Positions 35,696 through 48,535 of a DNA stretch of 64,000 nucleotides are shown here, piece after piece. The notes beneath the pieces were generated by a model. That model worked only from the letters and a program-made list of their open reading frames with translations, did no database searches and was not told the origin of the DNA. The translations under genes were made by a program, and so were the position numbers. This DNA comes from Ceratotherium simum simum (lineage: Eukaryota; Chordata; Mammalia; Perissodactyla; Rhinocerotidae). Location of the stretch: NCBI RefSeq assembly GCF_000283155.1, contig NW_004454182.1, positions 1,434,522 to 1,498,521 of the forward strand, in the 5' to 3' direction. How positions within the stretch are numbered: position 1 is the first letter of the stretch; every line of letters begins with the position of its first letter.

Positions 35696-36650
35696 ATTTT
35701 AAAAAGCTAACTCTTTATTTTAGGTCAATATGTTAATAAATGCAGAATTTACATCTCTCACAATGGAGATAGTTTCAATGGAATAATTTTTGGTTACTCT
35801 TGTTTTTGTTGTTGTTATCTGGTTTAGTTTGGTTTGGTTTTTTAGCAGTACCTGGCATCAAATTATCCAAGATAATTCTGTATAGTAATTCATATTCAAG
35901 AAAAATAAAGGAGACATTAGTGTCACCCACAACTCTGAAGGACATTGGTCATTTGTTTGTCCCTAAATCCAGATCTCTTTATGTATTCAGATATTTTCGC
36001 ATCTTTTGAGTTTGATCAGTGAAAGAAACCACTCCTACTGTGGAAATTGAAAAAAATCCAGACATTTACTTTCTTAAATTGCCTTGGAACTAGGATGTTG
36101 GAACCGGATTAAGGCTCAGACAGCCAACGCACGTATCTTCTACTTCTAATTCAGAGATATCATAACAAAGTAGCATGCATAATGGAAAATTTACTTGGGT
36201 GGTAAAAACTAATTTCTTTTGTCAGCTGTTCCTTTGGGAAGCTCCCTTTGTCAATAAAACAGAAATTCCCAAGTAATTGGCATTTTCATGCTAATGTTCT
36301 CCAGGTACTTGGTAATAAATGTATATACCTAGGATGCATTATAAAAGTAAGCATAAAACATGTCCCACAGTTTTTACAAACGTCTTTCTTACTATAGATA
36401 TTAGTGGTAAAATGATTAGAAATAGAAAAATTTTGCTCAGTGACATATTAATTTTCTATTTAAAATTGTTCTTCTAAAAAATATCATTCTTTCTTGTTTT
36501 ATAGACACTGGTAAAACAATATTTCTATAAAGAGTACATCTATTTTTTTTACTTGCTGTTTCCACTTGGATACCAAACTCATCATGGTCATAAGAAAACA
36601 AATATGTTTCTTCCTTGGTTATTCTCATCCACATGGTTGCTCAAGCCAAA
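35696..36650. other. Unassigned DNA
   Basis: No gene or repeat recognised. Confidence 0.5.
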
Positions 36651-36654
36651 ACCT

Positions 36655-37295
36655 GGAAGATATCTTGATTCCTGTTTTGTTTTTTTTTTTCTGACTCTCC
36701 GATTCTAATACATCAGAAAGTACTGTCCACTCTACCTTCAAAATACTCTACTATCCCAGTCCCAATCACCATCAACTCTGCCTTGGCAATTTCAATAGTT
36801 TCCTAACTTTAGTCTTTGCTTCCACTTTTGACCCATTTTGTAAAATGTAAATTTGATCATCCCTCATCTCTCACCTAAAAGCTTCCTTGCATCCAATAAA
36901 CGCCAAACTCCATACCGTAGTCTGTTGGGACTCCCATAAGCCCTTGCCCCCTGCATTAATTCCATTTCCCACTAATTGCACCTCCACCTTTTTGACTACA
37001 CTCTAGCCGTCTTTTCAATCCCTCTTCTTGACTCGTGGTCTTCATGCTTGTTGTTATTTTTGTCTGAAATATTCTGCTCTCAGCTCTCCACTTGGCACTC
37101 TACTTCTTCTAATGTATGTCTCCCCTTAAATGTCACTTCTTCAGAGAAATTTTCCCAGATCTCCAATGTGAAGTAACTCCCAATCTTTCATATAGTAAGA
37201 AAGACAATCTCTAACTTTCAATTTGTTTTATTTTCTTTATAACCTTTAACATTACTTGAAGTTATCTTGCCCATTTTGTTTCACTCTTTATTATC
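36655..37295 (+). mobile_element. L2-like LINE relic
   Basis: Pyrimidine-rich strand with L2-like landmarks in order: ACTGTCCACTCTACCTTCAA, CAATTTCAATAGTTTCCTAA, GCAACCTGATC-like TTGATCATCCCTC, and AAATGTCACTTCTTCAGAGA near 37130, the last being a strong L2 3' region marker. Coding capacity is gone. Confidence 0.5.
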
Positions 37296-37299
37296 TACT

Positions 37300-37520
37300 A
37301 TCAATGAATCTCAAAAACATTTATGTTAAATGAAGGAAGTCAAATACAAATTACCGTATGCTTTATAATTCCATTTATACAAATTCTAGAAAAGGAAGAA
37401 ATGTAGTGACAATAGCTTCCTATGTCTGGGAATGGGAGGAGAAATTTACTGCAAAGGGGCTCAGGGGAACTTTCAGAGTGAGGGCATTCTTTTATACCTA
37501 CAATCTAAGGTAATTTCTAG
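37300..37520 (+). mobile_element. Old L1M-type 3' UTR fragment
   Basis: TGAATCTCAAAAACATTTAT, CCATTTATACAAATTCTAGA, and ACTGCAAAGGGGCTCAGGGG AACTTTC follow the L1M 3' UTR layout. It abuts the L2-like block without a gap. Confidence 0.7.
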
Positions 37521-38055
37521 GAAATAAAGATGAGAATATATATGCTAAAAGGGCATAATATGCACTTGGAAAAAATTCACCTAGAAGGGTTAATTCCAAG
37601 ACTGATCGTAATGATTGGATTTTAAAATATGTAGCAAATATAGAGACTCTTAGGCTTTAAGGCATCAATGAAGTCCTTTAGAAGGGACAGAAAGTCAGGT
37701 TGGTATTATCTTGAGAGTAACTTACAAAGAAGTAAAACAAAAGACAAACATTTCAAGGAACTCGAGGAAAGAATGTATTGCTAAGATTTTATATCCAGCC
37801 ACGCAGTCATGCATCTATCAATATATATAGTAAATCGTTGTAAAGACTCACATCCAAAGGAACAGCACTGCATCAGAAGCCCCTCCCGAGAAATCTACTA
37901 TGGAACAACAGTAGTTACCAAAGAAACAATGACTGGGGAAATAGCAAAAGATTGGTTATCTTTTTAGATCACCAAACATTGTACTCACTCTTTCCTTTCC
38001 ATCACTCTCAAAGATCTGAACTTAGACTGAATCAACAATATTAGAGTAGATAATT
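37521..38055. other. Unassigned DNA
   Basis: No family recognised; could continue the older L1 or be unique. Confidence 0.4.
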
Positions 38056-38059
38056 TATT

Positions 38060-38330
38060 AGTGCTTATTATAAGGCCCTATTCAAAGCTATGTAAATATT
38101 TGTATGTAAATTAATCTTATGTATATATCAATTGGTTGTTGTATATCAATCATATATATATCAATTTATATATATATATCTCAATTAATCTTTACAACAA
38201 ATCGAAAAGGTAGATTCTATTGTCCCATTTTATGGATGAGGAAATTGAGTCAGAGAGCCTTTAATCAACTTATTCAAAGTCACATACCTTGCAGCAGCGC
38301 AGTCTGACACAAGAGCCCACACACCCATGA
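38060..38330 (-). repeat. MIR SINE, antisense, with internal AT expansion
   Basis: MIR landmarks in reverse complement: AAGGCCCTATTCAAAGCTAT, then TTAATCTT, an inserted AT-rich stretch (about 38112-38185), then ACAACAAATCGAAAAGGTAG, GATGAGGAAATTGAGTCAGA and CAAAGTCACATACCTTGCAG. The core on both sides of the AT stretch is contiguous in MIR. Confidence 0.8.
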
Positions 38331-40185
38331 CCATGAGGCTCACAGACTGTTTACTAGTGCAGCTCAGAGATCGCTCCCCCACCATCCAGGCAGCAGAAAT
38401 GCCTGACATCCTATCTCAGTATGTTTGCAAAAATCCTGATGTCATGGATCGTCAGGGCAGCTTACAAATAGAAAAACGTTAACACCGAGAAAGTGAGTGA
38501 AAATTTTAACTAATTAAAGAGTATGCATTTGTTAAAACACTTCCGGATCTGGAGGCCCCAAAGACACATTTCTTATATCTTTCTCACATTCTGTTGTATT
38601 AAAGTCAGCAAAAATGTAAAAATGCATAGTGTACAAAGGGCAAAGAGTATTATGTCAAAAATTTCCCCCTTAGTAGTCTTTAAATTGACTGTGACAGAAT
38701 TCTAAACCAATGTCAATCAGATTTTCCAGTGATAACACTGGCGATATCCAAGTCTGTGTTTCCATTATGACCCCCCTCCCCACGATATAGACATATTTTA
38801 TTTTCTAGGCCAGTAAACAAATTTTAAAAACATTAGTTTGCTATTAATAAAGGTCTGACTGATTCCATCATCTGTTCTACAAATTACATATCGGCCTTAA
38901 CTAGTAAAATTAGTAAAAAATATCCTGACTCCATAGATTCATTTATTACGTACTATGTGCTAATGTCTTTAATTCTGGAGGTCAGAAAAAGTTTTATATG
39001 TATAAGGAAGCAGGAGAAAAGTTGAATAAATTATCTCTACATAGATTTTTAGAGCATTGCATTAGTAGCTGAAAAAGAAAAGGGAATTTTAGGTAATGTC
39101 GTATTGTGCTAAGACCAGGGAATTAATAGAATATTGGCAAAGGGGTATTCTATGCACCTACATTATCTCTGAAATTAAAATTACATAATACCCCACTCAC
39201 TCACACATCCACATACGTAGTCCTTGCAGGAAAAGATATTACAAAATAGATGGCAAAATAAGACCTTAAAATTTTGAATAATGTAAGAGGAAATTACAGG
39301 ACAAGAGTTTCCCCAAGATAGTTAATATTTACATGTTAAATGATTAAAATAAGTTCTTTGGAAAAAGGAATCATGATGCTGGAATGATAATAGAAGACTG
39401 ATATTAAGTCATCAAGGTTTAGCTGGGAAAATACGAACAAGCTCTTTCTCCCAAGATCAGATGGCAACCAAATGAAGCCTCCATGGAAAGTAAACATTAA
39501 GCCTTCTTTATTTGAGAAAAGAGTAGTGTCTCCAGAAAGCAGAATTATAGTTGCCTTTCTTGATGTTAATGTCTATGACATTATTTCAGTGATTTCATAT
39601 TATAAAATCAGAAAGGTTATGTTTGCTGTTAAATATGATGTGGAACTATCGGGCTTTGGGACTGAATTATTCTTTTTGTGTTAAGAAATTTTGCTTCCAA
39701 TCTAAGTTCATTCAAATTCGCCTTCAAGTTCGCCTTGAAATTCATGTAATCGGTCATTCCTCCTCACCATCCATGGAACCACTGCAGTTCAGGTCATCCA
39801 CAACCTTCTCGTTGTCAGATAGCTCTCATCCTTCTTTCTTCCTACTTGAACTTTTGTCTACTAGATGCTTTACTTCTCGACATTTCCTAAATGCTTTACT
39901 TCTCGAAACTTGATTTTGTCTAGACTTTCTTTCCTTCTTTTGTCCTTTTTCTTTTTTAATTTAATTTATAAAGTCTGCTTTGTCTGCCAATCCCTTAAAT
40001 ATCAATTTCCACCAAAATATAGTCCACCACTAATTGTAATTCTGCTTTTTCTCCCTGGACAATCTCGTCTAATATCCTAACTTCAATTCTTAGTTATTAT
40101 GTGGTATCTATATTTATATTTGTATCTTTATATCTTCAGGATGCCTCTCCCCTGAGTTCCCATTCTGTATATCCAGCTTCCCAAT
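38331..40185. other. Unassigned DNA
   Basis: No gene supported. CT-rich composition from about 39750 onwards may be an outlying part of the next L2-like block. Confidence 0.45.
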
Positions 40186-40189
40186 GAAT

Positions 40190-40640
40190 ATATTTACAAA
40201 CATATTCCAGAGCATCCCAAACTCAGAATGTTTCTCCCATATCTACTCCTCTTTCTCTTCTTTAATCTACCATCCACCAGATTTTCCAAGGCGGAAAGTG
40301 GAGTTGAACTCCTTCATTTTGTTTATTTCAAATAAACACATCCAACTGGTGATCAAACCATTTGACTTCTGTCTCATGAACATTTTTAACTTCTGTCTTG
40401 TCCTCTCTATCTCTACAACCACTTACTCTCTGAATCCCTTTCTTAATTCACTAGATTTTGCTATCTTTTTCAATTGTGTCTTCTTTTCTCCAGTGCCCTT
40501 ATCCTCAACTCGTTTCTCTTGTTGTCACAACAATAATTTTTCTAAAATTATAACTTGATCAAATCACCCACTTATATACAAACTTAATACCCTTAACGAG
40601 TTCCCAGTAACCCAGAAGAAAAATTGAAAGTCCAATTCAA
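40190..40640 (+). mobile_element. L2-like LINE relic
   Basis: Contains TCTCTATCTCTACAACCACT, then TTTTTCTAAAATTATAACTTGATCA-type sequence with ATCAAATCACCCACTTATAT and CCCAGTAACCCAGAAG, the order seen in L2 3' regions. The 124-residue open frame at 40184-40558 is a by-product of the T/C-rich strand. Confidence 0.5.
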
Positions 40641-41230
40641 AGTGGTTTACAAAATGCATATAGTAGGGGAAAACAAATAGAGGTGAGCATGTCACAAGTA
40701 AAATTACAATAGAAAATTTGATAATTTAAGAGGTAAAATTAACTTATACATATGTGGAGATAGGATTCAAATTTGGTTCTAAGCTTCCAAGTAGTACAAA
40801 GAAAGAATAACAATATTATACGTAAGATTGAGCCCTTTTTCATAAGATTTCTTTTTCCTTAGAAGAAAGTACATACTTATAATACTGTATTTTAAGAGAA
40901 ATTTCTCTCATGGATCCTCACAAAGCCAAAGTTATGTTACATAATGGTCTATGATCTCAGAAACAGCTCCACAATAAAATGCAATAGTTTAGTATGGCAT
41001 TATGCCAATGTGAAATTCTCTAGTAAAAAATGATTGCATGAGTTGTCAAAGCAGTATAGTCTCTGCTGAACCAGTTTTATCCAAAGATAAAATTTAATGT
41101 TTTTTAAATTCTCTGTAAGATATTTTATATATCCTGCAAGGAATACTCCATATTATCAAACTTTTGTTAAGATTTAGGCAGCAGCAAATTTCGGGTTATA
41201 TTTTCTTGCAAGTGCCTGCAATACAATTTT
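40641..41230. other. Unassigned AT-rich DNA
   Basis: No gene or repeat recognised. Confidence 0.5.
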
Positions 41231-41254
41231 TTTTATGTTTTTTGTTTTGTTTTG

Positions 41255-41502
41255 GTTTTGTTTTTTTTTGTGAGGAATATCAGCCCTGAGCTAACATCCA
41301 ATGTCAATCCTCCTCTTTTTTGCTAAGGAAGACCAGCCCTGGCCTAACATCTGTGCCCATCTTCATCTACTTTACATGGGACGCTGCCACAGCATGGCCT
41401 GACAAGTGGTGCGTGGGTGCAAACCCGGGATCCGAACCTGTGAACCCGGGTCCACGGCAGCGGAGCGCGCGCACTTAACTGCTGAGCCACCAGGCTAGCC
41501 CC
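41255..41502 (-). mobile_element. ERE SINE, antisense
   Basis: Poly-T then GTGAGGAATATCAGCCCTGA, two tandem 3' units, and a head ending CCACCAGGCTAGCCCC. The tRNA-like part holds a small duplication (GATCCGAACCTGTGAACCCG). A T-rich target duplication is likely (TTTATGTTTT at about 41232 and TTTATGGTTT at 41504) but low complexity makes it uncertain. Confidence 0.9.
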
Positions 41503-41534
41503 GTTTATGGTTTGTTTTTTCTTTTTCTTTCATT

Positions 41535-41785
41535 TTTTGTTTATTGCAGTAACATTGGTCCACAACATTATATAAATTTCAGGTGTACATCATTGTACTT
41601 CTATTTCTGCACAGATTACGTCATGTTCACCACCCAAATACTAATTACAACCCATCACCACACACATGTGCCCAATTATCCCTTTCACCCTGCTCCCTCC
41701 CCCCTCCCCTCTGGTAACCACCAATCCAATCTCTGTCTCTATGTGTCTGTTTGTTGTTGTTATTATCTACTACTTAATGAGTGAG
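41535..41785 (-). mobile_element. L1 3' UTR, antisense
   Basis: TTGCAGTAACATTGGTCCAC, ATTATATAAATTTCAGGTGT, CTGCTCCCTCCCCCCTCCCC, TCTGGTAACCACCAATCCAA: the reverse complement of the same L1 3' UTR type seen at 9.4 and 17.1 kb. 5'-truncated and immediately adjacent to an ERE. Confidence 0.88.
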
Positions 41786-44700
41786 TCAGAGGGAGAAGGT
41801 CAAAAACCATTTATGGATTTAATTAAGGATAAATCTATTGTCCTTGATGTTGAACTTGAAGGGTGCTAAGATTTAAAAGGATATGAGTTCAATTTTTTAA
41901 ATTAAGAAGACAAATGGACTTGTACCTGAACAGACTACTTTTTAATTCTCTGCAGAATTTATCCAAGTAAGTACCTGCAGACAAGGTCAATATTTCCCTC
42001 AGAAAATAGTTTGGGGTTATTCCAGCAACCTAATTGGTAAATATGTAAATTACTTAGGCCATTATATACAAATTGTGAATAGAAACAAGAAAGATATACA
42101 TATAATACCTTACAGAATGTAATTAACAGTGGCTTACACGTCAAAAATCTAAAATTTGCATGTATTCTCCATCTATTTTTTATTTTTTGCAGAAATATTT
42201 TCTCCTTTGCTTCAAAACTTTTAAAATTTGATACATCTAGTCTAGTATTTTCTCTCTCCCATTCCCCCCAAAGATGAATATATTGACTTTACAACAATAG
42301 GTAATCAAATATACTGTATTCATAGAAGTGAAAATCTCACAGGTTAAACCCAATATTCTATGGTTCACAAAAAAAAGTTATTTCTGTCTTCTTGAAAGAC
42401 AGCTAATGGCAAAGTAAATACACTGCTACCAGGCCAGCCTGAAACACAATCAATAAATTTACTTGCATAAACTTCATGGTAAATACCTATATACTGGGCC
42501 AAATCATTCGGAAGTTGCTTAGATTGTCAAAAGGATTATTGGATATTCTTTAGTTTTGCCTCTCCCTGGGGAGAAAATGGAAAAAATCACTCCTTCAAAA
42601 AATCTACCTCAATCTTCAGGTGATCATCTGAATGATTTCTGACTCAGTGTCTGTGCATATTGATTATTAAGATGGCCACAATCTCAAATCCACTTTGCTA
42701 CTCTAAGCTAAAAATGATGTTCCTAAATGTAATTTAAAGATTACATCAATGTTCATGAAGTGAAGGCTACATATTAAATTTAAAAGAACATCCCTAACTT
42801 ACTACTTTATTTATTGGTTGGCAAATGAGTTCTTCAAGAACGTTTTAGACTGAAAACATGTTTTAGACTGTGCTGAAAGGTCTCTAGCACACAGATTGGA
42901 AATATCACTGGCTTGTTTATTGTCCTAAATCACCCTGCTTTCTCTATGTCAAAGACTTCCTATGGAATTTGCTATCTAAGTAGTGCTTATTTCACCAATC
43001 TTATCAATTGGAGTTTGTTACAAAGCTGCTTACCTCCAAGTCATTGATGAAAACTCTTGTGTCAAAATGTTTAAGAGTATACTCCCCAAGTCACACTCTG
43101 TGCTTGCTACTAGCCCTCTAAACAAAGTTCATGCCATATGACGGAAATAAACTGATGGTTTGCAAATTACACCATGCAATGGGTCTCTTGCATATTTGGC
43201 ATTGTGTCCTTGGAGTGATTTTCAGCATCACTGAGCAGAAAGCACATCACTTCCCGAGTAACAAGGAAATGAAGCACATACAGAGATTGACTTGGCCTCT
43301 GTTACATAAACTCTCTGTTTTAGATTTGCAGAATTTACATAACATTGGAACAAAACAATACTCTGCCAACATATTTGCGGTGTCAGTTCAATTTCCCTAC
43401 AGTGCCATTCTAGTGTCAACCTTGCCAAGAGTTTCTCTGGTTGTTAAATTTTATGATATGATTTTTTTAATACAAAAATGTCCTTCACTTACTGTTTTAA
43501 TTTATTGATTATTTTTAGAGCTTTTCTTCTTTGTAATAGATGCTTATTTGAAATTTAGGAACATTGGAAATTATTTGACATATTTTTATAATTGCTTTGA
43601 TAATCAGTAACTTTTGAAATAGTTAGAACTCTCCTACTCCAAAATTAATTTCAACTAAAACTATATAAAGGAATTATGATTGATATATATGAGTTTTATA
43701 TATCTAAATGTTTTATAGCTTTTCTCTTTGCAAGCCCAAACTCAAAGCCATACTTAAAAACTTGTGAAAGATTTTTTTAATGATCAGTTACAACTTGTAT
43801 TTTTTATCATATATCATGCCACAACAAAAGTATTCATTATAAGTGCACAAAGATGTTCAGTAATTCTGAAATAAATATAAAGAATAAAAGGATGAAAGTT
43901 TAAAACTACTAAGTAATAGAATGGTTATAACCTTCTTATATTTATTTAGATTTTCTGTATGTCAAAAGAAATAAAAACTACCTCCCAAAATTCTGCAATA
44001 TTGAGCTGGCATATTTTTTTTTAGTTTTCTCTATTTCATAAATGGGTTATATATATAAATGAGTTGCACATTCAAACTGTGAATGAAGCACTTCCAATAA
44101 TAATAAATTCAAAATATTCTTTGTTGACCTGTTTCCAACATGAAAACAAGAGTTTTAATCCATTATAAGGATAAAAAGATATATGATCTTTTCTATTCAC
44201 TGATTTAGGTGAACATTAGAAATTGGGAGGTCACAAAGTAAACTTATAAATACATGACGGATAGTTACTGTAAGAATTAAGAGAATCAAAAGTCAATACA
44301 TCTGGTGCTAATGTTTTCTCCAAGTAGGGAGATAAATTGTCGTTTCAGCATCATTTGAAAGAGGTTGTTTTTATAATCTAAGAAGACATCTTCATAATCA
44401 TTATAATTAACTGATGAATTCAGTTCATCCTTACAGCCAGACTTTTATTTTTATGATTAAACTTTCAAGAACACTGATTCTTAAAATTGATTCTGACATC
44501 ACAACCTAAATGCAGGATCAACCTAAATGCAGGACCACCACTGGCCAAAATGTGCTGGATGTATTGGAACAAAGTGTCTCATCCTGTGGAGAACACAGCC
44601 GCACACGAGCCACAGCATAGTCGGAGAGGCCAGGCTAGTTTAGCACCTATTCCCCAGTTCAGCCTGGTGCCCTTGTGTGGGGCACAGTCTGCACAAATTT

Positions 44701-47465
44701 GTACATCAGTTCAAGAGAACTGATTCTTTTGGGCTTGTGAGCACATATCCTCCCTCTCCATGCCATAATTTCCAACCTCAGTGTAGTTGGTATTGAGCTA
44801 ATGACCTCCTGGACAGGTATTACTTCCTGAAACAGAGCACCAATTTGGGTGGGGCTGAGAATCTGGTGAAGCATTCAGTGGCACCCTGATATTTTTAGGA
44901 TATCTTATCTGAATTTAGGGAAATTTATGACAAAATTGGGCTAGCACTCACATACAGTGCAAATGTTATCTATAACATAATATTAATATTTTCCTTCTTT
45001 CTCTTCTTGCTTGGATTCACTGGAATATTCAACATGCTGTCAAGGATGAAATATACTTAAATGAAATTCTGAATTGCGTGTATGTTGCCATAAGAGCATT
45101 GAAGGATGCCCAGAACTGCATTGACCTATTTGAAATCTCTCCCTGAGTGTACTTTACAGAATTACTTTAGTTCTCACGCAGATTTTTTTTAAATTTCAGG
45201 CCAACTAATATTTTGAGGGCAATGTACCATGCTAAATGTGCCAACACTTCAGAGGCAGGAATTGAAATAATGAAACACCATGACGAAGGTTGTCTCCTAC
45301 GGGAGGGAAAACATTGTTGAATGCTTGATGGTATTTCCTCCTTCTGCTTTACGCAGATCAATGTCTCCTTTGCAAGATTATTTAAAAACAAGTAGTTGAA
45401 ATACACTACTGAGAGGTCTGGGCCTCTTCCCTCCAGGGGAAGTCAAAGGAGTCATGATGAAACCCAAACAGCCAAAAACTTCACTGTGGGCCAGAAGCTC
45501 CAGCCCCTCTAGATTTTCACTCTGGTTACTTCCCTGACTTACTCAGATGCCAGGGAACTCACACAGGATGCGCTGATTGACGCTGTCCTCTGCACGGTCA
45601 GAGCTAAGGCAACAGCTGCTCACAGGATCAGTGATCATTACCTGGCATTCTTCCATTCGTGGGAGGGACTCGCCTGAGAGTGCTGGTTTCATTTTGTATC
45701 GTGTTAATTCTGACTTCTGCATATTACAGGTTGCTAACACAAATCACATCAGTGCTTTTCACAGTTTTTCCTTTGAATCACATCAATGACTAAAACCGTT
45801 GCCCTCAACTGCTCGCACATATTTCCATAGAACAACTGCCCCAGAGCTATGCCATTTGACTCTGCACTTTGAACCTTCAATCCTTGCGTTTAGTCCCATA
45901 GCATGAGAAAGACACTGTGCGTTGAGCTGGACATTCTTCATAGGTGTTGTGAGATAGAGGGACAAAGCCAGAGTATCAGATGTGGCATTTTTTTTAGTAA
46001 CATTTTCTGGGATTTTTCTTCCCTTTCCCTCTTTCTGTCTGGCTTGTGCTTGTGTGTGGCCTTTCTTTCTGCAGTTGAAAGCTAAAAGATGGTGGGATCC
46101 AACTGTGTCACATCTTATTCAAGTTGGCGTTTGTGGCAGCAATAACGTTCTGTGTTCATTCAGCTGCCCACAAGCTAGTGTTAGTGAGTTGGCAGAGGGT
46201 AGTGACTCAAAATAAACTCTCCTCTCTTTTCTCCTCTGCTGTCAGGGAATCTCACAAGAAGTCAAATTGTCTTGCTTTTGATTTCGGATCAGTTTCCACA
46301 CTATCTTGAGGGTTTTTAAGGGATTTTATCGTATACTTTGGAAACCACTAATCTAGATTGTACCATTCTTTTCTGGAAAGTTTGGTAAAATCAATTATCA
46401 CTGGCAATCTGTCTCAGCTGCTCAGCAACAAAACATGCCCGCTGAACTGTATTTGCACGTAGAGTAGATCAGGCTCATATCTCTATATTGGAATGTGTTG
46501 ACATTGCAAAGGAATATAATGCAATGAAAGTTGTACTCTTATTGTACTCCAGTTGTATTCTTTTTGTATTACAATTTCTTCTTAAACTCTTACACAATTT
46601 TTTCTAAAACTTACGTTCGTTCATTATTTTCAAAAGTACTCTGATTTTGTAAACATTTAGTTACCCATGTTATAAAGGGCACGGAATGCTTAAGACAAGT
46701 TTATTATCTAACCTCAAATATTTGAAAATAAGTTAATGAATAATACCTTAAAAATTTGAAAAGCTAAACTTTCATTACTTCATAGTTGGTGTTTAATTGG
46801 TCTTCATGGTCCAATATAGTTAAAATTAAAAAGAGTTTGAGGGAGTGCGTGGGGTTTCAGTTTATAAATTTCAGTCAGCATTAGTAAGCTTATTTTGGTT
46901 TGGTTTGGTTTTCTGACGTAGATTATGCGGGAATGCTAGTGTTTTGGGAGAACTCTAAGTGTCATTTCAAATTCTTTGCAAAATGTTTAGTGAAAGAAGT
47001 CCCAGTTTAGTATCATTAATATTTAAGATATGTAAATGAGATCTTATTAGAAGATAATCAAAGATTATAACTAATTTAGGAAATCAATGAAAGGGCATAT
47101 TTATGCCAAGTTGCTCATCCACAAGTTATGACTAGAGTAATTATTTTATAGTTTGAACCATATACAATTGTTCATAGAAATGTATGCTTCCATGGCAATG
47201 ACTTCTGTGGGAAAAGATACTGCCTTGTGAATCCATCCCATTTTCTCTCACAGGAGCTTGTAAACAATAAGGCCATAATTTGCATTTGTTTGCCTGCCTA
47301 TGAAGCAGGTCATGGATATCTGGATCATCAAATAGTGTATTAAGTATTGTGGGCACCGTCAGTGTGGACTATGTGAACTTCCAGTACTTGAACTCTATGT
47401 TTAGGCACTGCTTTGTCTACAACTTGGAGAACTTTCGGCCTTGAATTACAAGCTCATCCTATTCC
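41786..47465. other. Longest repeat-poor stretch (5.7 kb)
   Basis: No transposon family recognised apart from a 17-bp duplication at 44502-44535. GC rises at about 44550-44880 and 45400-46290. Open frames (125 residues at 43131-43508, others below 80) lack domains. Splice-like motifs such as TTCTTTCTGCAG near 46068 occur but no exon can be argued. A conserved non-coding element or an undetected exon cannot be excluded. Confidence 0.5.
44502..44535. repeat. 17-bp tandem duplication
   Basis: CAACCTAAATGCAGGAT (44502-44518) is followed directly by CAACCTAAATGCAGGAC (44519-44535), one mismatch at the last base. Confidence 0.95.
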
Positions 47466-47469
47466 AATT

Positions 47470-48040
47470 CATCTATTCACTCAACCAACACTCACTGAAC
47501 TTGTGTTGCAGGTCCCATCCTAGGTGCTAGGTATAAAGCATGAACAAAGACAGCCGCAAACTCCATTTCTTATAGAGCTTCCAATCCCTCAAGAGGAGAT
47601 GGACTAAAAACAGTTAAACAACTAAATAAGTACAAAGTCTTAGGTCATCATCAGTGCACACAGGGTGTTGTGCAGAGGGTGACCAGTGGTGGGGCAGACA
47701 AAATTAGATAATGTAGTCATGGAAAGGCTCTCTGAACAGGAAGCAATTTGAGATGAACCCTGAATGATGGGACAAAATTAGCCAAGTGCAGACGTGGGGA
47801 AGGAGTTTCCTGGCTGTGGGAAAACAAGGACGAAGGCCTATCTAGAGAGGGAAAGAGGGCAGTGGAGCTGGAGCATGGTGACAAAGCGGCAGAAGAAGAA
47901 TCGAGTTTGAAGACAGATGAGGACCAGCTGCGTAAGCCTTGTAGGTTCTGGTAAGGAGTTCAGACTTGATTCTAATGGAAATGGAAAGTATTGGAGGGCT
48001 TTTGGTAGCAGAGTAACATGTTTTGATGTACATTTTAAGC
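47470..48040 (-). mobile_element. L2-like LINE relic, antisense
   Basis: Starts CTATTCACTCAACCAACACT CACTGA, the reverse complement of an L2 terminus, then GTCCCATCCTAGGTGCTAGG, ATGAACAAAGACAG, TTATAGAGCTTCCAATCCC, GCTCTCTGAACAGGAAGCA, CTTGTAGGTTCTGGTAAGGA and GGAGGGCTTTTGGTAGCAGA. These landmarks are the complement of those in the + strand L2-like blocks of this window. The best preserved copy of this family here. Confidence 0.65.
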
Positions 48041-48049
48041 AATCACTTT

Positions 48050-48535
48050 GTAATCCACCTTGCAGACTCTTCCAAATTTCCTAAATATTGTTCCAGGCAT
48101 CACACTGCCTATTCAAAAGTCTTAAATGTCTCTAAACTTTCATCAGAATAAAATGACGATTGTCATAAACAGTATACTTGACCTTCCACAATGTGGAGGC
48201 AACGAAATCCTCAAATCTTACAAAGCACAACTTCCCTCCACACACTCGGCGCTACATTCAAACTCTTCTGGTCAGGATCTTCCTAAACGTATTATTTCCT
48301 TTCTTGCCTTCACAATTCTATCTTCACTCCTCCCCTGAACCACTTCATCCCTCATTTCTTCTTCCCCAAACTCTTTCTATTCTATTCCTACTATTTGAAC
48401 ATTTGTATAACTGCTGCAGATCATTCCCTAATAAATTGTCTTCTCCTTTATCACTCATTTGGCACTTTGTGAATCATATCTTCACATTTTGGTACACGGG
48501 ACCAAGTAAATCAACTCTAAGTTTGTGATCTCCCA
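48050..48535 (+). mobile_element. L2-like LINE relic
   Basis: CT-rich strand with TTCTGGTCAGGATCTTCCTA and CACTCCTCCCCTGAACCACT texture, similar to other L2-like blocks. It lies tail to tail or head to head with the antisense copy just upstream. Open frames inside (116 residues) carry no domain. Tentative. Confidence 0.35.

Noticed and set aside
43131..43508. 125-residue open frame on the plus strand
   Set aside because: No recognisable domain or composition bias of a protein, and no gene context.
46060..46085. Polypyrimidine tract with CAG resembling a splice acceptor
   Set aside because: Such motifs are frequent by chance; no matching donor and no coding exon follows.
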